Notes under the pieces: generated by a model | The model's database searches: none | What the model saw: the letters and a program-made list of their open reading frames with translations, nothing else | What the model was told of the DNA's origin: nothing | Translations under genes and position numbers: made by a program | DNA from: Mesobacillus subterraneus | GTDB lineage: Bacteria; Bacillota; Bacilli; Bacillales; Cytobacillaceae | Length of the DNA stretch: 64,000 nucleotides | Assembly: GCF_003937825.1 (NCBI RefSeq) | Contig: NZ_RSFW01000003.1 | Span: forward strand, 62,001-126,000 | Reading direction: 5' to 3' | In this document: positions 1 through 10,493 of the stretch, in pieces | Layout: each line of letters begins with the position of its first letter | Position numbering within the stretch: position 1 is the first letter of the stretch

Positions 1-2
1 CT

Positions 3-905
3 TGTGAGGATGAGGATATTAAACCTATTATTGAGCTTGCTCTTAGTTATTCAACCGATCATGTTATTCATATATCAGATATATTTAAAAAAGAAGGTAT
101 TCCTATTCCTCAAGGATTTGGAGAACAAGATGTAAATTTGCAAGCAAAGAAACTTTTTTCTGATGTTACGTATCAGCGTTACTTGCATCATATGGCTAGA
201 ACTGGATTAAATTCATATGGTTTAGCTAAGTCAATTTCTGCTCGTAAAGATGTCCGCGAATTGTTTAAACAGTTTTCAGATCAATCAGAAACGTTGTATG
301 ACCGTAATGCAGAGCTGATGCAGGAAAAAGGGGTCTTTATCCGAGCTCCTTATATTGCTTATCCTGATAAAGTGGAGTATGTTACAGAGCGGAAGTTTCT
401 TGGTGGACTCATAGGGCATCGACGGCCACTCCTAGGTGTAGAAATTGCCCATTTAGGGATTAATATTGAAGTGGCAAATGTAGCTAAAACCTTTCTTCTG
501 GGATTTAGTCAAGTCGCACAGTCAAAAAAAATTAGTGATTACTTTAAAGAAGGCTATGATTTAGGAAAGAAAATGGTTGAAGATTTTATGATAAAACTAA
601 AAGAAGACGATAATTCTTATCCATCCACCTGGGATTCTACTATTACTAATAGCACTGATGCACCTTTCTCAGATAAATTAATGTTATTTCATACAAATTT
701 ACAAAGTGCCATCGGTATTGGAGACTTTGGACTTGCTATTGCTGCATCACTTCGGAAAGATGTAACCGTCAATTATGAAAGCTATATCCTTAGGGTTGGT
801 ACCTATGCTGAGGAAGGTGCAAAAATCTTAATTGATCATGGGTGGTTTGAAAAACCGCCTCAATCTATTGATAGAGAATTACTTAGAAACAAAAGTAAAT
901 TTTAA
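3..905 (+). CDS. DUF3231 family protein, 5' truncated by the window edge
   Basis: The reading frame is open from the first complete codon, and 300 residues are visible. A possible internal TTG start at 138 is ignored because the upstream codons continue the same family sequence. The protein is largely helical, with two similar halves, as in DUF3231, a Firmicute family of about 330 residues. The family is linked by structure (from memory, a Bacillus halodurans member) to CotF-like spore coat proteins and ferritin-like four-helix bundles. No function is established. A strong terminator follows. About 30 N-terminal residues probably lie outside the window. Family assignment is fairly sure; a role in the spore is only an inference. 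Confidence 0.8.
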   Translation, partial: CEDEDIKPIIELALSYSTDHVIHISDIFKKEGIPIPQGFGEQDVNLQAKKLFSDVTYQRYLHHMARTGLNSYGLAKSISARKDVRELFKQFSDQSETLYDRNAELMQEKGVFIRAPYIAYPDKVEYVTERKFLGGLIGHRRPLLGVEIAHLGINIEVANVAKTFLLGFSQVAQSKKISDYFKEGYDLGKKMVEDFMIKLKEDDNSYPSTWDSTITNSTDAPFSDKLMLFHTNLQSAIGIGDFGLAIAASLRKDVTVNYESYILRVGTYAEEGAKILIDHGWFEKPPQSIDRELLRNKSKF

Positions 906-975
906 TTAAGAGGGATTGGAGATAAAACAGGAAGAATTAAAGTTCAGAAGGAGAAAAATGATTCAATAATGAAGA

Positions 976-1009
976 AACTCCGCAGAAATAAATCTGCGGA
1001 GTTTTTTTT
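976..1009 (+). terminator. Intrinsic terminator of the DUF3231 gene
   Basis: A 10-bp inverted repeat AACTCCGCAG/CTGCGGAGTT with an 8-nt loop is followed by a run of T. It ends the rightward gene and may weakly serve the convergent protease gene as well. Confidence 0.85.
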
Positions 1010-1022
1010 AATAGGAGTTCTA

Positions 1023-2867
1023 TTATTTACGGGAAGCACGAAGGTCTTCCAAGGACCAGCCTTCGTATAGACCGATGTCATCGAATGCTTGCAGGAAGGC
1101 GTTGTATTCTTTGCTGCCTTCACCATACAGGTCAGTTGCAGACTGCAGGATGGCTTCACGGAACTCAGCGAATGACGCATCATAGTGCAGATAGTCATAA
1201 GCGCGGTACCATGTATCCGCTACAACCTTGCGTCCCATGTCATACTTTTCAGCAACAAGGTAGGCAGAGTACTGAAGGATTGTACAGTTGATGTGTACGC
1301 CTCCGTTATCAAGGTTGGCAGGAAGGTCATAGTACTCATCCATATGCATTGGGTAACGGCCTTCGCCATCCACACTGTAAGGGAAGTAAACGGCACCTAC
1401 CTTGAATTTTCCAGGATTTTCGTTGCTTCTTAGGGCAGTTCGGCCACCTTCAAGCCATGCCGATCCCATGATATCTTCTCCGATTTCCCAGTTGGCATCG
1501 TCAACAATAGCTGCAAACGTATCAGAGTACGCTTCATTAACTGCGCCAGTTTCGAAACGATAACGCAGGCCGCCGTTATAATGAGTAATGCCGTGAACCA
1601 TTTCATGAGCGGTTACATCCAGGGATGCAAGCGGGATGAATTGTTTTCCGTCACCATCGCCGTAAGTCATCATCGCAATACCATTGCTCCAGAAGGCATT
1701 GTTGTACGCTTTACCGTAGTGTACGCGTGAATTAATAGCCATTCCTTTGTCATCAAGCGAGTTGCGGCCATGGTTATTCTTGAAATAATCATAGACAATC
1801 TTGGAGTTGCTGTGGGCATCAACAGCTGGACCCTGTCCGACAGTTTCCCATGAACTGCTGTCGCCGCTGTAAAGGACGTCTTTCCAGGAAGCATCGTTAT
1901 TGGAATACAGCCACATCTGGTTTCCAGTGTTCTTCATGTTATACGTAAAAATTCCGTTCATCCCAGAAATCGTGGAATCTGCCAGGTAGAAGCTGGAGCC
2001 TTCACCGCTGCCCGGGAGGTTTCCGTGAGAGGTGGACAGGTTCTTCAGGACTCCTGTCGTTCCAAGTCCAGTACCTCCGGCCGGCTTTAAGCTGCTTGCT
2101 TTTTCAATCGCAATTGGGGTTGGCCCCTGTGTGGATTTCTGGCCATTGTCAGCTGCATTGAAATCAACTACATCACTAAAGAATCCAAGACCAGTCATGG
2201 CATTATACTTGTCAATGACTTTACCAGTTTGTGCATCTATGTATGCATACCAGTTACCTTGTTCTTCATTGTAAAATTCCAGGTTCACCCTGTAGGCAAG
2301 GTAGAATTGATTTTCGTGAGGGAAGATGACGAGCTCGGAAGCCTCAAAGTCGACCTGTTCAGGTGCATCTACTGCTTTTTTCGCTGCACTTAGGGCGGCT
2401 GCCTTGCTGACTGCAGGTGTAGTGTCGATTTTAAGCTCATCCACAGCCGGGTTGTAATTTCCGTTGACACTCGTAATCTCGTTATTTTCGTTGTAATGAA
2501 CATTGATTTGGTTTCTATCGACTGGAATTCCATCTTTAGTTTGCTGCAAACGAACGTGTGTTTTACCTTCTTCTTTCTCAACTTTCACTTCAGTAAGGTT
2601 TTTTCCTGGTGCTTTCATGTTAAAAAAGTCTTTATGCTGCTCCAGGAATTTCTTGGCGTTGTCACTGCTTGCCTCAGACCTCTTCGTGGAAAGCTTACCT
2701 GCTACAAACGCAGGTGTTCCTTGTCGATCCTCGCCAACGATCTTTACGTTCCCGTTGTTCAGGTTTTTGAATTGTTGAAGAGAGTTCCCCTCTGCGAAAG
2801 CCGCTCCGGAAAAAGAACTGCTTAGCAGGAAGGAAGATAGCAAGATTCCACCGACCTTCTTTTTCAT
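1023..2867 (-). CDS. Secreted M4 (thermolysin-like) neutral metalloprotease preproprotein
   Basis: Extracellular zinc endopeptidase of the bacillolysin/thermolysin family, 614 residues. A typical Sec signal peptide (KKK, hydrophobic core, AFA cleavage) is followed by an FTP/PepSY-like propeptide of about 200 residues and then the catalytic domain. The zinc site is visible: HEMVH at residues 421-425 and the third ligand in NEAYSD at about residue 445, the same 24-residue spacing as thermolysin. The conserved GGVHIN segment carrying the catalytic His lies near the C-terminus. The start has an AGGGG Shine-Dalgarno sequence. It is monocistronic and would degrade external protein for peptide nutrition. 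Family sure; exact specificity not inferable. Confidence 0.93.
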   Translation of the reverse strand: MKKKVGGILLSSFLLSSSFSGAAFAEGNSLQQFKNLNNGNVKIVGEDRQGTPAFVAGKLSTKRSEASSDNAKKFLEQHKDFFNMKAPGKNLTEVKVEKEEGKTHVRLQQTKDGIPVDRNQINVHYNENNEITSVNGNYNPAVDELKIDTTPAVSKAAALSAAKKAVDAPEQVDFEASELVIFPHENQFYLAYRVNLEFYNEEQGNWYAYIDAQTGKVIDKYNAMTGLGFFSDVVDFNAADNGQKSTQGPTPIAIEKASSLKPAGGTGLGTTGVLKNLSTSHGNLPGSGEGSSFYLADSTISGMNGIFTYNMKNTGNQMWLYSNNDASWKDVLYSGDSSSWETVGQGPAVDAHSNSKIVYDYFKNNHGRNSLDDKGMAINSRVHYGKAYNNAFWSNGIAMMTYGDGDGKQFIPLASLDVTAHEMVHGITHYNGGLRYRFETGAVNEAYSDTFAAIVDDANWEIGEDIMGSAWLEGGRTALRSNENPGKFKVGAVYFPYSVDGEGRYPMHMDEYYDLPANLDNGGVHINCTILQYSAYLVAEKYDMGRKVVADTWYRAYDYLHYDASFAEFREAILQSATDLYGEGSKEYNAFLQAFDDIGLYEGWSLEDLRASRK

Positions 2868-3230
2868 CCTTACCCCTACTTTCTTATCATAATTTTATAA
2901 ACTAGTATCTCGAAAATCGAAATACCTAGCTTACGTAAAAGAATACTCAACAACAGTTGAAGAATCAACAGAATTTTCTTTTAATTCAAATCAATGGAAA
3001 TCTTGATTTGCCATGTTTTTTAGGCCTTATGAAATTGTTTTAATAAAAAGCTATGGTTCTATCAACCCAGCCGGCAAACTAGCAAAAATTCCGGAATTGC
3101 CTGAAAAGTCAATGCATTTTAGGGCATTATGCCAAATGGACCAAGGAAGAAACAACATGCAGAAAAACGTCGAATCCTTGCGGAAAAACAGGAAGAAAAG
3201 ACTGTGCTTAGAATTAAACAGTTGGTTTTA
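2868..3230. other. Intergenic region, no convincing gene
   Basis: About 360 bases between the protease start and the palindromic repeat, AT-rich. It should hold the leftward protease promoter. A basic 36-residue reading frame beginning at 3129 runs straight into the repeat at 3231; it may be the remnant of a small gene cut by the repeat, but it has no good ribosome site and is not called. Confidence 0.4.
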
Positions 3231-3283
3231 AAACAGGGGGACGGTTCTAGTGTTTTGAAAACACTAGAACCGTCCCCCTGTTT
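3231..3283. repeat. Full palindromic copy of the GGGACGGTTCTAGTG dispersed repeat
   Basis: A perfect inverted repeat with 26-bp arms around a single central base. The left arm begins AAACAGGGGGACGGTTC and the right arm is its exact complement. Arm-length copies recur at 5315-5356, 6152-6178 and 10104-10129. The shape is that of a REP/BIME-like or small MITE-like element; no transposase is present nearby. Confidence 0.85.
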
Positions 3284-3345
3284 CGAAAGGTTTTTACAGT
3301 TATTTGGCGAATTATTTATGTAATGGAAGGGAGATGGAAAAAGGT

Positions 3346-5175
3346 ATGGTTAAAGAGAGTAAGGCTATGGAAGTGAAGCGGTATACAATACAGCAGTTTT
3401 ATGGATCTGAGTCGATTGCGGGGAATTCGATTTCGTCTGATGGAAGGAAAGTTTTGTTTTCTGGAGACAAGACGGGGATTTACAACGCGTATTGTGTGTC
3501 GGTTGAAGACGGTGTGCGGACACAGCTCACGCATTCTGAGGAAAATGCTGTTCTTGTAGCGGGCTTTTTTCCCGAAGATGACCGCTTTTTATTTTTAAGT
3601 GATAAGGGCGGGAATGAAATACTACATATCTATTTAAAAAATGATAATGGGGAAGAGGTCGACCTAACTCCTGGCAAGCAGGAGCGGGCGGAGTTTTACG
3701 GCTGGAGTCAGGACGGAAAAAGCTTTTTCTACGGATCCAATAAGCGGAATCCTAGTTACATGGACGTCTATGAAATGGATATTGCTACTTATGAACCCAC
3801 TTGTCTTTTTGAGAATGAAGAAGGATATGAATTTGGGTCTATTTCTAAGGATAAGCGGTTCATTTCCTTAGGGAAAGTGAACAATGCCAATGATTCCAAT
3901 GTCTACATTTTTGACCGGGAAACGGAGAAGATGTTACATGTAACTCCGCATGAAGGGGATATTCAGAATATCCCACAAGCATTCTGCAGGAATTCCGAGA
4001 GCCTTTATTTCCTTACTGATGAAAATGAGGAATTCCAATTTCTAAGAAAGTATCACATTTCAACAGGTGCAACAGAGGATGTTGTGAAGGAAAATTGGGA
4101 TATCATGTTCTCACGCTTCTCCAAACAATCCACTTACCTGGTTTATGGGATTAATCAGGATGCCAGTACAGTCGTGAAGGTTCTTCATTTGGGCACTGGA
4201 GACTATCTTGATCTGCCTCAACTTCCGGATGGGCAGATATTGGATTTGAAATTTTCGGCAGATGAGAGTCTGTTGACATTCCTGTTTAATGGCCCGAATT
4301 CTCCTACGAATTTATATAGCTACGAGCTAGAGACATCTCAATTAAAACAACTCACCGATACCCTTAATCCGGAGATCAGCCAGGCAGACTTGGCGGATGG
4401 GGAAGTAATTCGCTATCCTTCTTTTGATGGATTGGAGATTCCAGCAATATATTACCGGCCAAATGTGAAAGCGGGAGAAAAGGCGCCGGCACTAGTCTAT
4501 GTCCATGGAGGTCCTGGCGGGCAGTCAAGAACGGACTACAGTCCGCTGTTCCAATACCTGGCAAATAACGGCTATGCTGTTTTGGCTGTCAATAACCGCG
4601 GCAGTTCGGGGTACGGCAAAACGTTCTTTAGTGCGGCCGACCTGAAGCACGGCGAAATTGACTTAGAGGATTGCATCCAGGCGAAGAAGTTTCTGCGGGG
4701 GCAGGCTGATATTGATGGAGAAAAGATTGGCATCATCGGAGGAAGTTATGGTGGCTATATGGTTCTTGCTGCACTGGCTTTCAGACCGAAGGAGTTCAAT
4801 GTTGGGGTGGATATCTTTGGAGTTTCCAACTGGGAACGCACGCTGAAAAGCATTCCGGCCTGGTGGGAAAGTTTTCGTGATGCCCTTTACCAAAAAATCG
4901 GAAACCCTTATACGCAAACAGAATACATCCGAAGCATCTCTCCATTGTTTCATGCTGATAAAATCAACAAGCCGATGATTGTCTTGCAGGGAGCGAATGA
5001 CCCGCGTGTCCTGAAGGTCGAGTCTGACGAAATCGTCGCCGCTTTAGAAAAGAACAATGTACCGGTGGAATATATTGTATTCCCTGATGAGGGACACGGT
5101 TTTATGAAAAAAGAAAACCGGATAAAAGGCTACCAGGCCGTCCTGGACTTTTTGGAACAATATTTAAAACGATAA
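3346..5175 (+). CDS. S9 family (prolyl oligopeptidase-type) serine peptidase
   Basis: Cytoplasmic alpha/beta-hydrolase peptidase of the S9C/acylaminoacyl-peptidase type, 609 residues from this start. The N-terminal 350 residues are a beta-propeller of repeated SxDGK/FSxD blades with no signal peptide. The C-terminal catalytic domain shows GGSYGGYM with nucleophile Ser467, Asp552 in NDPRV and His584 in EGHGF, so the triad is intact. The frame is open further upstream to a TTG at 3304 and an ATG at 3334; ATG 3346 is preferred because GGAAGGGAG lies 12 bases before it, but 3334 and 3367 are possible. Likely role: cleavage of short peptides. A terminator follows directly. Confidence 0.9.
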   Translation: MVKESKAMEVKRYTIQQFYGSESIAGNSISSDGRKVLFSGDKTGIYNAYCVSVEDGVRTQLTHSEENAVLVAGFFPEDDRFLFLSDKGGNEILHIYLKNDNGEEVDLTPGKQERAEFYGWSQDGKSFFYGSNKRNPSYMDVYEMDIATYEPTCLFENEEGYEFGSISKDKRFISLGKVNNANDSNVYIFDRETEKMLHVTPHEGDIQNIPQAFCRNSESLYFLTDENEEFQFLRKYHISTGATEDVVKENWDIMFSRFSKQSTYLVYGINQDASTVVKVLHLGTGDYLDLPQLPDGQILDLKFSADESLLTFLFNGPNSPTNLYSYELETSQLKQLTDTLNPEISQADLADGEVIRYPSFDGLEIPAIYYRPNVKAGEKAPALVYVHGGPGGQSRTDYSPLFQYLANNGYAVLAVNNRGSSGYGKTFFSAADLKHGEIDLEDCIQAKKFLRGQADIDGEKIGIIGGSYGGYMVLAALAFRPKEFNVGVDIFGVSNWERTLKSIPAWWESFRDALYQKIGNPYTQTEYIRSISPLFHADKINKPMIVLQGANDPRVLKVESDEIVAALEKNNVPVEYIVFPDEGHGFMKKENRIKGYQAVLDFLEQYLKR

Positions 5176-5182
5176 TACTCAA

Positions 5183-5215
5183 AAAAATCGTCTGGATTGA
5201 ATTCCAGGCGATTTT
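5183..5215 (+). terminator. Terminator of the S9 peptidase gene
   Basis: AAATCGTCTGG/CCAGGCGATTT stem with one G-U pair and an 8-nt loop, followed by TTTTT. Confidence 0.8.
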
Positions 5216-5314
5216 TCGGCACGGGTAACGGGGACTGCTTGATCAGGACCTTCAAGAAAAATTGATAGATCTAATAGACGGTGCTCGTGTTATAAAAAAG
5301 GGAGTTGTTTTGGT

Positions 5315-5356
5315 AAAAACAGGAGAACCGTCCCCCTGTTTTTTCCCGTGTTTTTT
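5315..5356 (-). repeat. Partial copy of the GGGACGGTTCT dispersed repeat
   Basis: AGAACCGTCCCCCTGTTTT matches the right arm of the palindrome at 3231-3283, followed by a degenerate CGTGTTTTTT tail. Its T-rich end overlaps the TAA stop codon of the leftward gene at 5355, so the repeat abuts the gene end. Confidence 0.65.
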
Positions 5357-6080
5357 ACTCAATCGATTCTTCTTTATACAGTGCGGCATTGGCTCTTGTA
5401 TTTAGACTTTGTGTGGATGCCCACAGGTTGCCAAGGAATCGGGGCATCATCTGCTGCGATGGGAGGATGCCGTATCGTGAAAAGTAGATGAACAGTTTTA
5501 GATAGGTTCTTGCATTGCCAGGCAGGTGAATTTCCTTCGCGTAATATTGATTTTCTGTGACTGTTGCGAATGATCGAGTTTCAAAGCCAGAGATGAAACG
5601 AGTCCTCTCGCCTTTGTACTCATTTTCAATGAAGTGGATTTTTTTTATGATGGTAGGGTCGTCGTTTCCATCGTAGTTGGCCAACCGCGCCTGATCGAAG
5701 GCTGAAATTGAATCAAGTGCTGGAACCAGCGACAGCACATGGCCATATGCCTTGTCATGGCCTTCGTAAAAGGGATTAATCTCCAATTTATCGAGCAGTT
5801 CAACCAGTGCTAATTTGTCTTCTTTTAAATAAGGGGGCCTGAAAATTTGCCGCGAGAGCTTTAACTCATCAAGCGTGCCACATTCAAAAGAGATGAAGAA
5901 ATACCACTGCCCATAATCATCGAAGCTGATGTCGTAGGTTTTTTCGTCCTTTTTCAGCCGATAATCTTTGAACCGATTTTCTTTGTCGAATGTAAAATCC
6001 CTTGCAGCCTCATTACCAGGCATAAAGCCATAGGGAGACTCAATAGGAACTGCAATTTCTGAGAAGTATTTGTTTTTCAT
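5355..6080 (-). CDS. Uncharacterised cytoplasmic protein, 241 residues
   Basis: I do not recognise this family. It has no signal peptide or membrane segment, is mixed alpha/beta, and is rich in aromatic residues and lysine (DDYGQWYFFISFECGTLDEL; FIYFSRYGILPSQQMMPRF). It may be the second gene of a leftward pair with the AAA ATPase, but a terminator (6190-6226) and a repeat copy stand between them, so it probably has its own promoter. The stop codon coincides with the edge of the dispersed repeat at 5315-5356, so the original C-terminus may have been altered. The frame is long and clean, so it is very likely a real gene. Confidence 0.7.
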   Translation of the reverse strand: MKNKYFSEIAVPIESPYGFMPGNEAARDFTFDKENRFKDYRLKKDEKTYDISFDDYGQWYFFISFECGTLDELKLSRQIFRPPYLKEDKLALVELLDKLEINPFYEGHDKAYGHVLSLVPALDSISAFDQARLANYDGNDDPTIIKKIHFIENEYKGERTRFISGFETRSFATVTENQYYAKEIHLPGNARTYLKLFIYFSRYGILPSQQMMPRFLGNLWASTQSLNTRANAALYKEESIE

Positions 6081-6151
6081 CTATAACACACCTTTTATCC
6101 AGATACATAAAGAGTACCCATTATCGAGTGACTGAACACTATAAAACCAGG

Positions 6152-6178
6152 AAAACAGAGGGACGGTTCTAGTGTTTT
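6152..6178 (+). repeat. Single-arm copy of the GGGACGGTTCTAGTG dispersed repeat
   Basis: AAAACAGAGGGACGGTTCTA followed by GTGTTTT, matching the left arm of the palindrome at 3231 with one substitution. It lies between two leftward genes, next to a terminator. Confidence 0.75.
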
Positions 6179-6189
6179 AGGTTATGGAT

Positions 6190-6226
6190 AAAAAAACCAC
6201 CAGCTTGAGGAATCTCAAGCTGGTGG
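6190..6226 (-). terminator. Terminator of the AAA ATPase gene
   Basis: Perfect 13-bp stem CCACCAGCTTGAG/CTCAAGCTGGTGG with a GAAT loop. The seven A residues on its left become a U-run in leftward transcripts. Confidence 0.85.
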
Positions 6227-6256
6227 GGATGACCGTCTTTTATAAAAGCCTTTATC

Positions 6257-7540
6257 TTACATGCCAAAACCTACACGCTGGTTATCTTGTTCGGAATTCC
6301 ATTCTTGCTTCTTTGATTTTTTATTGGCTGATTGGAGCTCTGAACAAATATGTTCAATGTCGACTGCCTGATCGTAATGGTATTGGAGAGCCACTGCTGT
6401 ATAGAGCTCATTTAACTGTGCAAATGAAAAGCCATTTGAAAGTTGAATCACTCTGTCCAATTCACTTGAAGTGATGAATTGCTGGATGTTCTTCTTCAGC
6501 AAATAATGTGTTCGCATGTCTTTTGAAGGCAGCTTTAGTTCATAGGCGCGATCGAAACGTCCAGCACGGTTGATCAATGCCGGATCTATTTTTTCTGGAT
6601 AGTTCGTCGTCCCGATCAGGAAAATGCCTTCTTTTGAAGTCGCTCCATCTAAAGTGTTGAGAAAATACGAACGAACATGTTCCGGCATGGAATCTATATC
6701 TTCAATCACCAGGACCATCGGTGCCATTCTGGAAACTGAGGAAAAGACTTCTTTGATTGAGTAGCTGGAAGTATACTCTGTAATTTGCCAGTATGCTACC
6801 GGTGCTGAAATGCTGTTCGCAATGGATTTGACAAGAGTCGTCTTTCCATTTCCCGGTTTTCCGTAGAGCAGGATTCCTCTTTTATAAGGGATCTTGTAGG
6901 TGGTGAAAAACTCTTTGCTTTCCGAAAAGAACTCATCGATGGAGCGATAGATTTCTTTCTTCGTTGTTTCTTCCAAAAATACTTCATCCCTGTTGACAAG
7001 GTTCGTAATTCTTTCTTTGCTGGTATCCACACCATCATCGGTGTCTGTATAAACAGTCACGTAATTGCGAATATAATCCCGCTTCCTCTTAAGGATGTAT
7101 TGAAGGTATTTTTCTAAGCTAGCTTGATTTTCGCAAAGGAGTAAGTCGTAAGTAGTGTCCATATGATTTTGAAAAATAGGAACACGTGCCAGCGCCACCT
7201 TGAATTCAGGATAATAAAAAACGGAGTTGTTGATTCTTGGCTTTGCAATCAGTTCCATTACTTTTTCTGTATGAGTGGAAGAGATCGTGGCCGTTTCAAT
7301 GACATCAAGGATATAGGATACAAACTGGACCTTCTCATTGTTCGAAACCACATCCTCTTCTAACACTTCCCATATTTCATTGGTGGTTTCATCATCAGAA
7401 AATTGTTGAAATGTTACGCCGAACCGATCAAACAATTCCTCTTTAATTTGATGAATCAAATACCCATATTCATAATAGTTTGGAACCAGTGTTGCATCCA
7501 TTTCTTTAAAAGATAAAATAAAATCTTTAGGCTTCATCAT
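6257..7540 (-). CDS. AAA+ ATPase, BCS1/YjoB-like
   Basis: A 427-residue protein with an unrecognised N-terminal 200 residues and one AAA module. Walker A is YGKPGNGKTTL, Walker B is VLVIEDID, sensor-1 is GTTNYP, and the second region of homology is NRAGRFDR, which supplies arginine fingers. All catalytic elements are intact. Length and layout resemble Bacillus subtilis YjoB, a sigma-W-linked AAA protein with proposed chaperone-like activity; that match is from memory and moderate. No membrane segment or protease domain is fused. It sits alone between terminators. Expected role: ATP-driven remodelling or unfolding of an unknown protein partner in the cytoplasm. Confidence 0.85.
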   Translation of the reverse strand: MMKPKDFILSFKEMDATLVPNYYEYGYLIHQIKEELFDRFGVTFQQFSDDETTNEIWEVLEEDVVSNNEKVQFVSYILDVIETATISSTHTEKVMELIAKPRINNSVFYYPEFKVALARVPIFQNHMDTTYDLLLCENQASLEKYLQYILKRKRDYIRNYVTVYTDTDDGVDTSKERITNLVNRDEVFLEETTKKEIYRSIDEFFSESKEFFTTYKIPYKRGILLYGKPGNGKTTLVKSIANSISAPVAYWQITEYTSSYSIKEVFSSVSRMAPMVLVIEDIDSMPEHVRSYFLNTLDGATSKEGIFLIGTTNYPEKIDPALINRAGRFDRAYELKLPSKDMRTHYLLKKNIQQFITSSELDRVIQLSNGFSFAQLNELYTAVALQYHYDQAVDIEHICSELQSANKKSKKQEWNSEQDNQRVGFGM

Positions 7541-7757
7541 TTTCTTCCTTTTTAGAATTAAAGTTATTAAGATTCATTTTACTTTATTGATAAAATAGTT
7601 GAAATAGGAAAATATTAGTTTGCAAAAAGCAACTCTTTCTGACAAATCCAAAAGGAATATCGCATTCTATGTTGAATTTAAAATAATTGAAATTTGCAAT
7701 GTGGAAAACAGACAGAATAATTTCGTTTACCATAATATTAATCTAGAGGTGTGCAGA

Positions 7758-9487
<1,730 letters not shown>

Positions 9488-9499
9488 GGTGGAAACATT

Positions 9500-10123
9500 A
9501 TGTATATACCTACGCATTTTAAGCTGGAAGATGAAGCCATGATCCATGAATTCATTGAAAAGTATAGTTTTGCAACTTTGATTTCACAGCATAACGGAGT
9601 GCCTTACGCTACTCATCTTCCGTTGGCATTCAGGAAAACCGAAAATGCGTTATATGGCCATTTTGCACGTCCGAATCAACAATGGAAGGATGCAGTTAAC
9701 CAACAAGTTCTTGCTATTTTTCATGGGCCGCACAGTTATATTTCACCTTCCTGGTACGAAACGATGAACGCCGTTCCTACATGGAATTATGTTTCTGTCC
9801 ATGTATACGGAAAAATGGAAATAATCGAAGACCAACAAGTGATATTTAAATCATTAAATGAAATGGTTGGAAAATACGAAACTGCCTCAAGTCCATACAA
9901 TTTAAGTGAGGTAGATGCGAGTTACATAGATGGCATGAGCCAAGGAATCGTGGCCTTCAAAATCAACATCACAAAAATCGAAGGAAAAGCAAAATTAAGC
10001 CAGAACCATCCAGCCGAACGACAAAAGTTGATAATCAAACAATTAGAAAACAGTACCCAGCAGGACGATCAAGAAGTTGCGGCACTGATGAAGAAGAATC
10101 TTGAAACAGAGGGACGGTTCTAG
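9500..10123 (+). CDS. paiB: PaiB-type FMN-binding transcriptional regulator
   Basis: 207 residues with a split-barrel flavin-binding fold: YATHLPLAFR, HFARPNQQW and WYETMNAVPTWNYVSVHVYG are typical of the FMN-binding negative regulator family. In B. subtilis PaiB works with PaiA and represses degradative-enzyme and sporulation genes, although enzymes in this fold also bind flavin or heme. The gene follows paiA at 12 bases with a GGTGG ribosome site. The last codons and the TAG stop lie inside a copy of the dispersed repeat (10104-10129), so the C-terminal four or so residues are repeat-derived. Confidence 0.9.
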   Translation: MYIPTHFKLEDEAMIHEFIEKYSFATLISQHNGVPYATHLPLAFRKTENALYGHFARPNQQWKDAVNQQVLAIFHGPHSYISPSWYETMNAVPTWNYVSVHVYGKMEIIEDQQVIFKSLNEMVGKYETASSPYNLSEVDASYIDGMSQGIVAFKINITKIEGKAKLSQNHPAERQKLIIKQLENSTQQDDQEVAALMKKNLETEGRF

Positions 10124-10129
10124 TGTTTT
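10104..10129 (+). repeat. Dispersed repeat copy that ends paiB
   Basis: AAACAGAGGGACGGTTCTAG then TGTTTT, nearly identical to the copy at 6152. The TAG within TTCTAGTG is the paiB stop codon. Confidence 0.8.
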
Positions 10130-10166
10130 AATTGATCGTTGAACACCTTTAATGGGGGAGAATAGT

Positions 10167-10391
10167 GTGAAAAAGTATAAACATGCATTGATTTCATTAA
10201 TGCTACTTGTCATTTGCTTAATCACCTGGCAAGTCACGGGATCGGCGGCTGAGAAAACAGCTGAAATGGATCAGGTAACTTCCTATGCGTTATATAGTTT
10301 CCTAGGCACACTAACTTTCCTGGTGAGCACTGTCATTCTGTTTTTAAATATTTTATTAAAACGAGTAAAAGGTTCTAAGCCATATAGCTAA
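10167..10391 (+). CDS. Small two-helix membrane protein
   Basis: 74 residues from GTG 10167, chosen because GGGGGAG lies seven bases upstream; the ATG at 10152 overlaps that site and is unlikely. The sequence has two hydrophobic segments (about residues 7-24 and 42-62) separated by a short charged loop (AAEKTAEMDQ), and a basic C-terminus (KRVKGSKPYS) probably on the cytoplasmic side. I recognise no family. It follows paiB after the dispersed repeat and may belong to the same transcript. Confidence 0.6.
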   Translation: MKKYKHALISLMLLVICLITWQVTGSAAEKTAEMDQVTSYALYSFLGTLTFLVSTVILFLNILLKRVKGSKPYS

Positions 10392-10452
10392 CATCAGTTC
10401 CTGGCATAGGTTTGGACAGGATTAATGGGGAAGTCATAGACAAACACAAAAA

Positions 10453-10475
10453 GAAAAGCCGCTCAACAAAGCGGC
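10453..10475 (-). terminator. Terminator of the M28 aminopeptidase gene
   Basis: GCCGCT/AGCGGC stem with a CAACAA loop. The A-rich left flank (AAAAAGAAAA) gives a U-rich tail in leftward transcripts; T residues on the right may make it work both ways. Confidence 0.75.
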
Positions 10476-10493
10476 ATTTCTCATTTTTAGTGC

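Noticed and set aside
3129-3323. 64-residue rightward frame (MPNGPRKKQHAEKRR...)
   Set aside because: Half of it is translated from the palindromic repeat and it has no convincing ribosome site. It could be a gene remnant, so it is mentioned only in the gap note.
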